Assembly (NCBI GenBank): GCA_030280995.1
Contig: JASXTE010000004.1
Location: 40,792,797 to 40,856,796 of the forward strand
DNA length: 64,000 nucleotides
From: Hemileia vastatrix
Lineage: Eukaryota; Basidiomycota; Pucciniomycetes; Pucciniales; Zaghouaniaceae
Direction: 5' to 3'
In this document: piece after piece, positions 1-12,303 of the stretch
How positions within the stretch are numbered: position 1 is the first letter of the stretch
Layout: every line of letters begins with the position of its first letter
Made by a program: the position numbers and the translations under genes
Notes under the pieces: generated by a model
What the model was told of the DNA's origin: nothing
Database searches by the model: none
What the model saw: only the letters and a program-made list of their open reading frames with translations

Positions 1-94
1 TTGGGAAGCTATGAAAAATTAGGCAAATTCTAAGGAAAAGTTGAATGAGGTTGAGAAGGAGCGCAGGGGAAAAGAGGGGTAAAAGAGGGGGTAA
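1..94 (+). mobile_element. 3' internal end of an LTR retroelement with polypurine tract
   Basis: Purine-rich DNA ending in a tract of the form AAAAGAGGGGGTAA (about 81-94) directly before an LTR that starts TGTTAG. A polypurine tract next to the 3' LTR is standard for LTR retroelements. No domain is readable here, so the superfamily is unknown; the rest of the element lies left of the window. Confidence 0.5.
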
Positions 95-403
95 TGTTAG
101 AATCTGGTTATGAGGTGAGGAGGAGGAGCACTATGGGCGCTATGAATTGTGAAAGGTGGGATAGGGGATATTTCATAAGGGGGTTATATGGAGAAAGCTC
201 TGTGGAGAACCCTTCATTGGACAACTTATATAGTAATTGAGTTATTTCTTAGTCCCACTGCTGTGTCAGCATAGTCAGTCCCTCCTCACTGTTGGTATCC
301 CCAACATAGTCAGTTTAGTTAGTCTCACTTATTAGTAGAATATTAATTCCTGTCCCAGGATATTGTCAGCGCTATTATTAGTCCATCTTCTTAGGTCCTA
401 ACA
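95..403 (+). repeat. LTR (309 bp) of an off-window retroelement
   Basis: Starts TGTTAG and ends CTAACA, a perfect 6-bp terminal inverted repeat with TG...CA ends. It is preceded by a polypurine tract and followed at once by sequence homologous to the PIF transposase of element B, so the parent element inserted into that transposase. The matching 5' LTR and target duplication are outside the window. Confidence 0.6.
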
Positions 404-1530
404 GCTGCTGACTCTGGTTTGGAAGACACTTTAGCTTATATGTCTTTTCTTTCCAAAAAACATTTCATCATCCCAAGGGGGCCAAATATTTATCATGATC
501 CCAGATATGATCTTGTCTCAATTCTTGAATTTACTCATTTAAACTTCTCCTGGTTCTTTTTTGAAACTTTCTCAACTCATCTCCAATTATCCTATCTTCC
601 ATAATAATTCCCATAACAAACAGTGTAATCATTCCTTTCAACTTGCTATCCCACTATGTTGCTTTGGTTCAAGTGGAAATATTTCTGCTGTAAGATTTTT
701 GGATGTTCTCTTTACCATAGGATATGGTACCATCTTATTATACAACAAGTGCTGTATGATTTCTATCCTCTCCCTGAAGTCTCAAACACTTGCTTGGCCA
801 ACTCCACAACAGCAACTTGAATCCTCTCAAGTAATGAAAGCTGAAGGTTTCCATGGCTGTGTAGGTTTCTTTTATTGTACAACTATACCATTGAGCCAAA
901 AGCCTTCTCATGATAGAAACCATTATTTTGATTTCGAAAAAAGGTTTCTTCAAAATGTTCTCAAATTTCTCATCATTCATGAAAAAACTTTTTATCTTCT
1001 TTCTAGATAATCTATTACCATTCAACTTGTGTGTGATGTCAATAAAAAGTTTATTGATTTTTATAGTGGCTGCACTAGATCATGACATGACTCTTCCATG
1101 TTCCAAAGAATGAGGATTTCTCAAAATCCTGACAAATACTTTGAAAAATCTCAGTACCTCCTTGCAGACTCAGCATATTCAAGTGGAAAATACATTATAC
1201 CTGCTTTCCAAGGTGCAACATTATAAAATGATCCAAAAACAATATTTAATTATTACCTTGCACAATCAAGAGTAAAAATTGAACTTACTATTAGAGTTTT
1301 AAAGGGAATTTTTTCTAGTCTCTGTGAACTTAGAATCCAATTTCGAAAAAAATTGGACCTCAAAACATCAAATAATTGGATAATGACTTGTGCAATACTC
1401 CATAATATCCTATATTATTTAAAGGATGAGTGGTATGATATTTATGAAGAAGAGGATCTTGAACTTTCACCAGCTCCCCCCCTTGAATCACAAAACTTAA
1501 TTTCCACTGGTAAACACTATCATTATGCCA
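404..1530 (+). pseudogene. Decayed PIF/Harbinger-like DDE transposase (copy Z)
   Basis: Near-identical in order and wording to the transposase of element B. Readable blocks include FLSKKHFIIPRGPN, HDPRYDL, SSQVMKAEGFHGCVGF then TTIPLSQKP, ADSAYSSGKYIIPAFQGA, IELTIRVLKG and NWIMTCAILHNIL. Known for the family: the transposase is a DDE nuclease that cuts at the terminal inverted repeats. Here the first catalytic block reads GFFYCTTIP instead of GFVDGTTIP, so the first Asp is lost, and the reading frame shifts several times. A possible intron like that of copy B ends in TTTCTAG near 1008. The N terminus is cut off by the LTR at 95-403. Clearly dead; family call secure. Confidence 0.85.
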
Positions 1531-1861
1531 ATCAAAAATCAATCATTTCTAAGCACAACTCCTTTAAATTTTTTAATATCTTTCATTCTTTTATTCTTTC
1601 AACCCTCATATCCTTTCGTCTTCTCCTCTTGTATTCCCCAATCTAAATGTATTCAAGTTTCCCAGTCTGATAAAATTAAATGTATTTTTCTAATGATATA
1701 AATGTCTTTTGATAATATTAATAATAATTATCTATTTCTAAACAACCAGTATTATCTAATAGTTTTTGAAGAAAGCTATCATGTAAGTATTCTAATTTAT
1801 CTTTTTCATTCATTTTTATATAATCAGAAATTACAACATCTGGTATAAGCATTTTTAATTT
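1531..1861. other. AT-rich stretch without a gene
   Basis: Low-complexity T/A-rich sequence following the dead transposase. I see no domain, repeat or terminal structure. It is probably the old 3' untranslated part of the transposon plus scrambled repeat DNA. Confidence 0.4.
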
Positions 1862-2290
1862 TTAAATAAATTTTGATTGTCTTTTACTGACTTGAATTGA
1901 AGAACCTAGCCTTGTAAAGTTACAAAACTCTTTTAAAGGAGTGGTTTGATGATATAGTTTTCTAGGAGGCCAAATAACCACCCACAAACCATCACACTTC
2001 TCAAACTCCACCATATACTTAAACTCTGGAAAGATAAAGTGGCATCCATGCTGTCTAGGTGTGCCTTCCTTCCAAGAATCTTCATCCAAAATTCCATCTA
2101 AAGTTATTGGACACCAAACACCCAGGCTAAGATCAATAACATCCAAACCTTTGTGTGGGACATTAGAGAAGCCTCCATAGGTCCAAGTTAAGTTACCTTT
2201 AAAAGAATTAACACCATCATATCAAGGAAGATCTCATTCAGTCACAAGTTTCAGAAAGTTTTGACAGTACTTTGAAGCAAGAAGCTTGAA
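1862..2290 (-). pseudogene. Fragment of TET-like 2OG-Fe(II) dioxygenase domain protein
   Basis: Read right to left, the frame gives VTWTYGGFSNVPHKGLD, then GVWCPITLDG, HGCHFIFPEFKYMVEF, CDGLWVVIWPP, YHQTTPL and FTRLGSSIQVSK. The same order of blocks occurs in elements B and E and in the abundant rust-fungus proteins annotated as Tet-like 2OG-Fe(II) oxygenases (family assignment from memory). In that family an HxD motif and a distal His bind iron and an Arg binds 2-oxoglutarate; here PHKGLD, YHQTT and FTRLG would be the equivalents. Both ends are missing: the 5' part stops near 2290 and gypsy pol begins at about 2330. Only the C-terminal half is present, so it is a relic. The assignment is moderately sure; the homology to the copies in B and E is clear. 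Confidence 0.55.
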
Positions 2291-2329
2291 TGAATGGTGT
2301 AAAAAGAAAAGATAAATCCTAAATCCTCC

Positions 2330-5040
2330 TGTACTTGTTCATCATCTATTTTTAAATTTATATAAAGACCTGGCCATTCCAAGTATCACCTCTATACAAG
2401 CTACTCTGAAAGGTTCTAAGTACATAAGTTGATTAGCTGGAAATAAAGGGTACCATCAAATTCCTGTTTAAAAGAACTCACAGGAATTTTTACTGATAAC
2501 AACACATATGGGAGTTTATAAATATTTTAGGATGCCATTTGGACCAAAAAATGCTCCTTCAGTATTTCAGAAGTTAATGAATATAACATTCCATAATGAA
2601 ATGATTGAAGGATGTTTAATGGTATACATTGATGACATCATATTGTTCTCTAAGAAATATGATAAACACTTACTCCATTTAAAGAAGGTATTTCAAAAAA
2701 TGGATGAAATAAAAATGACCCTTGCATTGAAAAAATTTAAAGTTGGGTTTGAGTATTTAAAGGTGCTTGTTCATATTGTATCTGGCTTACAAATATGTGT
2801 TGACCAACTCAAAGTTTCTGAAATCAAGAATATTAGAATTTCTCAAAAAATTAAGGATGTAAAATATTTTCTTGGTATTTGTGGTTATTATAGACAGTAT
2901 ATAAAGAACTACCAGTTAATTTCTGCACCATTGAACACACTGATAAATAAATCAGAAGCTTTTATTTAGAATAATGAAAGAAAAAAAATCTTTTGACAAG
3001 TTGGAAGAATGTTTGATGACAGCTCCAATCTTGGGATTACCAGATTTACAACTTCCTTTTGTCTTGTATACTGATGTAAGTTTTATTGGCTTGGGTGCTG
3101 CTTTTCATCAAAAACAACTTATTGAAGGAAAATTGTCAGAATTAGTAATTTTCTATATTTCACAAACTCTAAGAAGTAGTGAATTGAAATATGGTGCTAC
3201 TCAACTTGAGTGTTTGGCAGTAGTATGGGCTCTCAAGAAGCTACATTATTACCTTGAGGACCAACAATTTGAGTTGATAACTGACTGTAGTGCAGTTAAG
3301 TCACTCTTAAACATGAAAACTCCTAATAGGAACATGTTTAGATGGCAATTAGCTGTCTAAGAGTACAGAGGGAGGATGAATATTATACATAGAGTAGTAA
3401 CTTTAAAATATAATTTAGATTTTTTATCTAGATTAACTCTTCCTAATAACAATAATCACCCAGCTTGTGTTCCTGAAGCAGATATTATTGAAATTTATGG
3501 CATTTATATTGTATATTTTGAGGATTAATTTATGCAATCAATTCTTGATAATTGTATCTCAGATCCTAATTTAAGTAAACTTACTAAAATATTAAATGAT
3601 CCATCTAATGCTTCAATGAGTTCTTTAATAAAAAAATTTACTCAAAAATACAGTGAAGCATTGGAAAAAACAAAATTTTCTATTGTGGATGGTTTTATAT
3701 ATTACATGAAAAAATTAAGTAATGTAATTGTAATTCCTCCTTCAATAAAGGAGCTAATGTTAAGCATATGTCATGATGATATATTGGCAAGTCATTTTGA
3801 CTTCTATAAAACATTAATCAGAGTAAAAAACACAGCTTCTAGGATTAAAATGTCTGATGATGTTCAAAAATATGTTGAAACATGTGATTCTTGTCAAAAA
3901 TCTAAAAGATTGACAGGAAAAACAGCTGTTTTGTTACAAAAAATTATGCAACCAAAATCTCCATGATAAATAGTTAACATGGACTTCTTATCTGGATTTC
4001 CAATAGAAGGGCATAAGAGCTATTACTCCTGCTGGGTAATTGTGGATAGGTGTACAAAAATGTGTAAGGTTATTACAAAACACAAAAAGGTCTCTTGTAA
4101 GGACTTATATTTCTTATAGTGCACACAGATGTTAAACATAGCAGGTTTCCCCAGAGAAATAGTATCAGAAAGATATCCAAAATTTACTTCTGAGTTCTGG
4201 ACATCACTCATGGATGTTTCAGGTTTTCAATTAAAACTTTCTACAGCACACCATCCACAAATTGATGGGCGGGAAGAAAGAATGATACAAACTTTAGAAG
4301 ATATGATAAGAAGATATTGTGTTTTTGGTCTTGACTTTAAATACAAAGAAAAATTCACACATGATTGGGTAACCCTTATCCCTGATTTAGAATTTGCATA
4401 CAATATCACAGTACATTCTCTCACTAGAAAAAAGCCATTTGATTTATGGTTAGGTTGTGTACCTAATACCCCTTTTAAAACTCTTAATAAATTACCGAGA
4501 TTGGATATCCATCCAGTTACAAAATATTTTCTTCAAATGAAGCAATCATGCAGAAAGAATTCTCAAGAATGTATTAATAAAGCATTTGAATATGAGAAGA
4601 AAAGATGGGATCAAGCCCATAAAGAACAAATGTTCAAAGAGGGTAATAAAATCCTCATTTCTACACTAAATTTCAATTTAAATAGTAATTCTAAATTGAA
4701 ATATTCATTCATTGGACCATTTTTAGTAAAAAAGATAGATGGTAAAAATGCTTTTGAAGTTATATTATATGCACCATATGATAGAAAACATCCAGTATTC
4801 CCTATTTCTCTTATGAAACCATACTATGCTAATGATACTGCTATATTTCTATTAAAGTCAGGGAGGCATAAACAGCAACCTTAAGAAATAGTTTAAAAAG
4901 CAGAAATTTAAAAGATACTTAAAAAGAGACAACTTACTAAAGAAAAGGGAGTTGAGTATCTAATAAGGTTTGAGAATAAATCAAGTGAATATGACCAGTG
5001 GATTCCTGAAAACAAAATCTCTGATCCTAAAAACTCTTGA
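2330..5040 (+). pseudogene. Ty3/gypsy (chromovirus-type) pol: RT, RNase H, integrase, chromodomain
   Basis: Domains in order: reverse transcriptase from about 2370 (AGNKGYHQIPV, YFRMPFGPKNAPSVFQK, MVYIDDIILFS with the YxDD active site); RNase H (FVLYTDVSFIGLGAAF, LECLAVVWALKKLHYYL); integrase zinc-binding H2C2 part (ICHDDILASHFDFYKT, CDSCQKSKR); integrase core (NMDFLSGFPIEG, HHPQIDGREERMIQTLED); and a C-terminal chromodomain-like block (VEYLIRFENKSSEYDQWIPE, about 4950-5030). Protease and gag are absent: the element is truncated at its RT start. In-frame stops occur near 2467, 2968, 3358, 3526, 3964 and 4118. Known for chromoviruses: the chromodomain guides integration. The matching LTR follows at 5187. 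Dead copy. Confidence 0.9.
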
Positions 5041-5186
5041 AAAAATTATAAAACCAAATAAAACAGTGAAAAACAAAGTATATGTAATATAGAAATGTAT
5101 AAAAATATTTTTTCTATCCACTTCTTCCTCAAGAAAAATAAATAAAAATGTCTTAGAATTTTTTATTGTTTTTTGGAGTGAGAGAG

Positions 5187-7089
5187 TGTCAGCCTAAGTA
5201 TCCTCAGGAATGAGTATTTCTTATGTTTAAAATAAGATAACTTTAATTGCATTAAGCTTATATTTTAAATATATGGTTATGGTACTTATAAATATTGTTA
5301 TTATACTTATATATATAATTATTATACTATTATATGACTTATATTAGTTTAAATAGCTTCTCCATAGGCCCATAATACTTATTAAGGTGCTATTGTACTC
5401 ATAATATACTTATCATAAGTGATACTAAGTAATTAGAGACATATATAAGCTTATATGTATGCATAAATCTCATATTCAGTGAAATATGCAGTTGTACTAT
5501 GTATATATAGGTCTATATGCAGGGTTAAACCTCTAAATAACATATAAGCTTTATTTTTCTACTTATTTTAGGTCATATGGATGTATGCAATGGACTAACC
5601 ATGCCTAAACAAGCATATACTCCTTTTTCATATACATATATCTAGTTTGGACAACCTAATCTGCTTCCTTCAATGAATTTTCACAGAGTTATAGGTTGGG
5701 ATATGATTACTGGGCCAATGTGGAGGCTTGGAAACTTGATTTTTTTCCTTTATATGCTTTGGGTTTAATTTTATTCTCTTTGGAGGAGTTATTTTACTTG
5801 TTTCCTTATGGTATCTGCCTTTATCTGTTTTTTCAATTTATGGTATGGTTGTATAATATCATTAATTGTGATGGAGGGCCCTAAGTGGAGGTCAGGGTGG
5901 TTAAAAATCTTTAATTGGATGCCATGGAGTGGTGATGAGCTCTCAAAGTGCTGTAATTTCTTGGGATAGATGTCACATCATCTGGATTGAAGGTCTGTGC
6001 ACTCCAGTGGATTTTGGTATATGTAAAGGAGGATTTAGCAGTTTATTAGACATCAATTACTTACTACACATCCATTAAAAAATATTAAACAATTATTAGA
6101 ATATACAAATATATTTTAAAGCCCTTATAAATTGATTTTATCTTTATATTAGCTGTAACTATATTTTATTAGCCTATTTTCCACCACTAGTATGCACCAA
6201 TCCAAATATTGTGAGCTAACAATTGAGTATAATAGTTTTATTAGTCTTACCCTGAGGTTTAATTCATCAATCATTTATTATTAAGTAGTTGTACTATTAA
6301 TATTTACTATTAAATCATACCTATTAACTAGCATACACTGACAAGCACTATATGTCTAATCACTCTAAAATAGGCAAAAGGCACTCATTTAGTCTCTTTA
6401 TTGCATCACAAATGCACTGACCTCAATATATGCACTAGTAATTACATTGGCCTCAAGATCAACAGCCAAAATCAACAATCATACCTAAAATTTCATGAAT
6501 ACACTAAAATAGCCAAGGATTTACCCATAAGAGAAACTTCCATGATTCTGCATTCAGTTACCCCACATTCCACATCTTTTTTTGGTTTCTTAATGGGTTT
6601 TAAGGCTATATTGGGTATTTTTAAAAGGAAATTTTAACAGGGAAAATTTTTATTACTGGTGTTTTAATTAATAATGTTGATCCCTTTCTTTAGAAGTTAT
6701 TTCTGGTTCTTTTCTTTCTTACTTTGGTGGTTTCTTTTTAGAATAAAATGCATATATTTTGCTTTAGGTTTATTTCTATATCTTGATAGATTATTCCATT
6801 TTAGTCTTATTTTTTGGCCTGAAACATGGTTCTTCTTTTATGTGGGAGACACAAAAAATATAACCAACAAATTAAAATACATATTTATTAGTACTGTTAA
6901 AGTCTTTTAATTATTTTTTTAAATAATTAGTTCTAATTTTATACCAAATGTAAGCTATATACCATTTATAATAGGTGAGATTAAATAACTGAGACAATTA
7001 AATTGAAATATATTTTAATACTTAAATATATTTGGACAAAACTATTCATACTGGACCATAAAAATCTTCTAGACAACTGACTACCCAAG
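5187..7089 (+). repeat. Rearranged 3' LTR of the gypsy element
   Basis: Starts TGTCAGCCTAAGTATCCTCA directly after a purine tract (TTTGGAGTGAGAGAG), matching the start of the solo LTR at 13496. The 3' part (about 6350-7089) matches the solo LTR from about 14080 to its TCTAGACAACTGACTA segment, then homology stops before the expected AGCCTGACA end. About 1.9 kb long against about 1.5 kb for the other copies, so the middle (about 5240-6300) is diverged or holds extra DNA. Assigned as 3' LTR by position. Confidence 0.7.
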
Positions 7090-7829
7090 TAGGGTGTCAA
7101 ATTTGACCACCAAGGAGCCCATTTTATTTTTTCCCTAAAAAACACATCTTGGCCACGATTGATAATTTTTTCACTAACCTGTTTAAAAGTGTTAAGTTCT
7201 ATTGTTCTTCCATCTTTATTATAAGAATAAATGATGGTAATTAAAACATTCCAGTTATAGTTCAGCTCACAGATTATTCACCCCCTTCCAAAAAAATAAA
7301 AGAAAAGAAATAAAACCAACAAAATTTGAAAAAAGCACAATAAATTAAAAATAAAATTAAGTGAAGCTCAAAAGAGATAATTAGCACAAATTATCAGGTG
7401 AAAGAGTTTATAGAAATTCAGAAAAAATTGAGTTAGCTAAATTGAGTTCATTTATGAACTTGCTAGAAAGTCCCCCCTAGACTTTTGTGAAAAATCATCT
7501 GATTTATTTGTGTGACTCAAAATAAAACAAAGTCATAAAGATTTTTGTTAATGTGAGAAATATACTCATATTGGTCAATCAGATTCTTCAAGGGTCAATA
7601 GTTTTATTTGATGTTAAAGGAAGTAAAAAATAACAATAAAGGTGATAGTAAAGTCACTACTAAAAAAAACAAGAAGTAAATCAAATATTGCCATTCCATT
7701 TTTAAAGAGACTCAATTTTTCCCAGATTTGTGACAGATATTATTGGTGATAAATCTTAAAATTTGGATATTATTAAATTATTTAGCCTTATTTATTAGTA
7801 TAATAATTAATTCTTGTTTTTGACTTTTC
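7090..7829. other. AT-rich DNA with no gene seen
   Basis: Begins TAGGGTGTCAAATTTGACC, which resembles the terminus of the PIF-type element F, but I find no matching opposite end. No coding signal. The last bases (7830-7832, ATT) are the target duplication of element A. Confidence 0.4.
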
Positions 7830-8137
7830 ATTAAGGGGTATCAATGTTTCCCAATCCACAATTAAATTAATTGCAGATAAAAATCATTATACCCCAATCA
7901 TCTTCTGCAATTATTTTTGCTAATAATTGGGTTATTAGACATTTTACATGTCAATGTTTACCTCTATCTGACATTTTTATCCTCAATTTTCATAACCACA
8001 TCTTCCAAAGCTTTCTGGATGTTCTAGCCTCCCTACCTTGCTACACACTCCCATCCTGTCTATTCATTCTATCTGTTCAAAACCCCTCTCCATCTCATCT
8101 GTTTTTTCTTCTCCTTTTCATCTTCAAATATCTCAAC

Positions 8138-9243
8138 ATGCCTTGTCATCATAGATCTTCTCAAAGGCAGCCATTCCCCAGATGTTCTTTGAATCCCATT
8201 ACTCTCTTTTCCCCCTGCTCAGCTGAGAAATCAAAGACCATTCAACTAAAAAAATGATTGTCTCATACTTATCAACTGGCTGAAAACTAAAACTAATTAT
8301 GATTCTTGTTTTGGTACTGAGAATGCAACTAAAGTAGGACATCCCCCTGCATCAAAGGTTAATGGATATCTTTTAATGGCCAAGGGATTATGAAATAAGA
8401 CAAAGGGAAGGATTAATATTTTGCCTAAACAGATGTCTGAATGCTTCAAGAACTATCAAGCCAAATACAAGAAGGCTAAGACTCTTTCATCTTCCACTGT
8501 TTTTGGTATTACTGAACTTGATATCAGTAAGGGCATCAAAACTATAGACAATAAAAATTGATTCTTTAAGTCCTTAATATAAAGAGATGGATTTCATATT
8601 TGGAGAGCAATCCAATTTTAATCCTGAAAACATGTTGGATAGAGAAAATCATATCTCTGAAAATGATTTTGAAAGAAATCTTTTTCCTTCTCTTCTACTC
8701 AAGCCTCCCCTCATTTGACTTCCACCAATCAAGATATCTTTTCAATAGATCCTTATGGCAATATAAGCCAACATGATCTCACTCCAGTGAGCTTTTATTA
8801 CTTGTCTAGTTATTTTTTTATTTCTAAAAAGGCTAATAAATGAAACAAGGATCCTCAAGCAAGTAAGTCTGAAGCTAGAATAGGAGAAGAAATTCAAGCT
8901 TTCTTTAAAGAGGGATAAGAGAGCACATGACTTGGAGGAGAAGTAATTCAATATAAAGAAAGCAGAGAAGGTTCTTGAGTAAAATTTCCTATTTAATCAA
9001 ATGAAACTCAAGTATAAACTTTAATATTGATTGAAAAAGAAAGTTTTCTTGATAGAATGTGTTAAATCTAATAAATCTATTGAGGAAATTGAACGCTTAA
9101 TGAAAATGTTTGATGACTAGTTTTTTTTATTTCATTCATATTTTATTCCAATTTTTTTTATCAATTTTTCTTGATAGAATGCATTAAAGCTAATAAATCT
9201 TTTGATGAAATTTATTGCTTAATGAAAATGTTTGATGACTAGT
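8138..9243 (+). pseudogene. Ruined Myb/SANT-like accessory gene of element A
   Basis: Starts MPCHHRSSQRQPF, matching MPRPPTSSQR of the copy in B (minus strand there). Further matches in shifting frames: KSKTIQLKK, the FGI/TELDISKGIKT-like segment near 8500, SSTQASPHL near 8690, and the coiled-coil tail ending near 9120. The last 75 bp of the gene (about 9047-9120) is repeated in tandem at about 9167-9243. Many stops and frameshifts; not functional. In intact relatives the protein would be the DNA-binding partner of the transposase (family knowledge and inference). Confidence 0.7.
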
Positions 9244-9779
9244 TTTTTTTATTTTTTTTGTTCATATTTCATTCAAAGTTTTTTTCAAGTCAAAAAATGT
9301 ACACATCTTATTTGAAAATTTGGCAATACTCCCCCCTGCAATTTACTCTGGAAGGGGGAAAGGATTACCAAATTGTCATTCTATTTCATAAATAATTAAG
9401 TAAATCAATCAAAAAAGATAACCAATGAAGTAAAGGAATCTAAAATACTCTCTGTCAATGATTTCATGAGTGAAGTCAAGGAAAACATATGGCAAGAATG
9501 GTATTATGAACTCATTCATATAATATGATTAAATGAAAACCTTTATACAGCACAAGGGCTTGATTGTACAATACTTAATTTGATTGATTATATTTAATAA
9601 CTGATAAATTAAAAATTTAAGAAAAAAAATAAACATTAGTAAATCCTTTTATTACCATATTTAAAGCCCCTACCTAATGTTTTAGTAGGAATTGACCCTT
9701 CACCCCTTACCTTAATTACCCAGTTTATCAAACTTTTATTAATCTAATAAAACCCAAAATGATTAAACTTTTCACAAGA
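9244..9779. other. Element A spacer with remnant of the 97-bp repeat
   Basis: About 9320-9370 holds CCCCTGCAATTTACTCTGG-like sequence followed by a match to the inverted CCACCCCTTACTTCAATAAA repeat of element B. The rest is AT-rich and gene-free. Confidence 0.45.
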
Positions 9780-10190
9780 TTCCAATCCAGCAGGTGCCTT
9801 AGTAGTTTGATGATTATCTCTTGAAGAACTCTGAATCGCTTCCATAATCATGTTTTATAATCTAAATACCATGATACATTTATGATCTGGAAAGTATAGT
9901 CCATGGCCTTTAATTTTAAAAGGTGAAGGGATCAGTCTTCCAGTAATAGGATTGATATAATAGAAAAGCCAAAAAGTAAGCATATTAGAATTGGTTTTGT
10001 CAACCTGGCTCTGGCTATGAGATCCTCCATAGTTTCTGATAACATTAGAATAAAAGATATAATCATTACTGAGTTCAACCCATTCTATATCTGTCCAATT
10101 AGAAAGTCCAGCTTTCTTGGCCAGTTTATGATTAGATTGGAATGCAAATATATATATTTTTTAAAGCAATTGGCCAAGAAATAATTGAGT
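9780..10190 (-). pseudogene. TET-like dioxygenase remnant in element A
   Basis: Read on the minus strand it gives YINPITGRLIPSPFKIKG, HGLYFPDHKCIM, DNHQTTKAPAGLES and NHFGF, the same blocks as in B (17779-18329). The iron-binding region reads SHSQSQVDKTNSNMLTF, unlike B. Stops and frameshifts are present and the N-terminal half is gone. It is homologous to the other copies without doubt; the dioxygenase assignment carries the same caveat as there. Confidence 0.6.
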
Positions 10191-10197
10191 GATAAAA

Positions 10198-10990
10198 GCC
10201 TAGATAATCATCAGATAATTGTTTCAGATGCCTTATTCTCTAATTATGCAATATATAAACATGAAATAAATTAAGTGAAATTTAGAAAAAAGGCTTAACT
10301 TTAACGGTCAGTATCTCAGCCACCACTCAACCAAATTCAAATCCATTTATAGGAAATGAAAGATAGGCTTCAGAAGAATCATCAGCTGAAAGAACATAAG
10401 ATTTGAATAAATCTAGCGCTAATTTTGACTTTGATTATCAAAATTGCACAAAAATTTGAAAATTGATGATGAAAATTTCAACAAGATTGAGATATAAGCC
10501 TAGATAATCATCAGATAAGAGTTTCAGAAGCCTTATGCTCTAATTATGCAATATAAAAACATAAAATAAATTAAATGAAATTAGGAAAAAAGGCTCAACT
10601 TTTGAGGTCAAAATCTTAGCCACTACTGAACCAAATTCAAACCTGTTTGTGGGAAATGAAAGATAGGCTTCAGGAGAATCTTCAGTTAAAGGACATGTGG
10701 TTTCAATAAATCTAACCCTAATTTTTTACATAAAAACATGAAGTAAAAATAATTAAATTAGGAAAAAAAGGCTCAACTTTAAATCTCAATATATCAGCAA
10801 CCACTGAGCCGAATTCAAATCTGTTTGTGTGAAATGAAAGTTAGTCTTCAGGAGAATGTTCAGTTAAAAGGACATTATATTAGAATAAACCTAACCTTAT
10901 TCCAAGTCTGATTTTCAAAATTTTACAAAAATTTGAAAAGTGGTAATGGAGATGAGAACAAGAGGAGTTTAATAAGTTCACTGTTATCCA
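10198..10990. repeat. Three to four long tandem repeats (about 230-300 bp) in element A
   Basis: AAGCCTAGATAATCATCAGA recurs at about 10198 and 10498, and AGGCTCAACTTT, CCACTGAACCAAATTCAAA and AAATGAAAGATAGGCTTCAG recur in the same order at about 10300, 10590 and 10770. The inverse of this unit occurs as a tandem block in element D (27540-28540). Confidence 0.75.
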
Positions 10991-11666
10991 GACAAGAGTT
11001 ATACATATATTTAAGTATGAAATTTTCATAGAAGGAATAAGATATCATATAGGCATGAAAAAAAGGAGATGAAACTTACCTTAATTGAAAATTAGGAAAA
11101 ATACAGTGAGAAAAATTGATGTTGGAATTTGGAAGAAATTAAATATCAAGTAAGTGAAATGCATAATGAATGTGCAACGTATGTGTTTTAATGACATGGA
11201 GCCAAAAAAAAGTGAAATAGGGTAAAGGGGGGATAATGGCCATGCCAAGGAGGAATGATGAGTAGGGTGATGAGCAGGTGGGGTATTTAGATAGAGAAAA
11301 ATTTTATGTGTTTTCCACCAAAATTAAGTAGCATAGAGTGAAGAGACATATAAGGATGAGAAAAAAAGTTATGTGTTTGCCACCAAATTCAAATAGCATA
11401 GAGTGAAGAGACATATAAGGATGGCATCTGCAATTATATGTCATGTGACTTACTTACAAATCAATTATGGATGTGATGAGTTTGGGATTAGGAATTAGGA
11501 ACATAAATTGGGGTATAAGAGGTAGGATAATGCATTATCATGCAACCCTTATCCAGTAGCTCTGGGGCAAGTGGATAAGAATTATAAGCCATTAATAATG
11601 TCTGATCATGGCAAAAAAAATTCCTGATCCCTAATTGTAGAGCCCTGAACCTTGATAACCCCCATT

Positions 11667-12015
11667 AAAAATAGAGGAAAAATAGTTAAATTTTTCAAAA
11701 ATTACTAAAGTCTCTTGAGACTCCCGTCTTTAATTTCCATACAATTTAGACCTATACTTGCATTTCTTGACCTTTAATTAATTGTTAAATCTTGGCTTGT
11801 ATAAATAACCATTTTTTGCTTTAAACCATCTGTTCTTAATTATAAAAATAATATATAAAATTAAATCGGCTTTCCCCAATCTTATAATATCTTTCAATAT
11901 CCTCTTTAAATAAATCTTATTGCCATACTAATTTTTAGGCTGCCCCAATGGTATAGTTAATAAGTTTACTGGACATTAAATAAAGGTATATAGATAAATA
12001 TTTAAATACTGTTAC

Positions 12016-12048
<33 letters not shown>

Positions 12049-12208
12049 AAGAAATCCAATTCTTCTATTTTACAACAAAAAATACTGAATGATCATTCTC
12101 TGTTTCCCTTATCTTTTATTTCATATCTTACTAAATGATTATTGTTTATACACAGTCTGAATACACATCTCTATCATTCACTGGAACAGGTGACTGATAA
12201 ACTCAGAT
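11667..12208. other. Gene-free flank with a TTA microsatellite
   Basis: Unique-looking AT-rich DNA between elements A and B. About 12010-12048 is a perfect TTA/ATT trinucleotide run. About 11955-11985 (TTAATAAGTTTACTGGACAT) is nearly repeated directly right of element B at 21065. Confidence 0.5.
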
Positions 12209-12211
12209 ATT

Positions 12212-12303
12212 AGGGGGTATCAATGTTGACCGATCCACAATTAAATTAATTGCGGATAAAAATCCTTATACCCTAATTATCTTCCACAATTATATTTGCT
12301 AAT
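12212..12303 (-). mobile_element. 92-bp end fragment of a further PIF element (C)
   Basis: AGGGGGTATCAATGTTGACC and what follows match the inverted right terminus of element B and the left terminus of A, then the match stops at the first base of element B. It is preceded by ATT. Element B therefore sits inside, or against, the stump of an older relative. Confidence 0.7.

Larger units (their letters stand above)
7833..11663 (-). mobile_element. PIF/Harbinger-like element A, inverted, transposase deleted
   Basis: Termini AAGGGGTATCAATG... and ...CTTGATAACCCCC, flanked by ATT on both sides (7830-7832 and 11664-11666). The left end matches the inverted right end of element B (21064 backwards) and the right end matches the inverted left end of B (12304 forward), so A is B's family in opposite orientation. 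It keeps a ruined accessory gene, part of the TET-like gene and a tandem-repeat block, but no transposase. Length 3.83 kb against about 7.3 kb for B without its LTR insertion: a non-autonomous deletion derivative. Confidence 0.85.

Noticed and set aside
7090..7830. TAGGGTGTCAAATTTGACC as the start of another PIF element
   Set aside because: Terminus-like, but no matching opposite end or 3-bp duplication was found.
10198..10990. CRISPR-like regular repeats
   Set aside because: Units of 230-300 bp without short identical repeats and unique spacers; eukaryotic transposon satellite.
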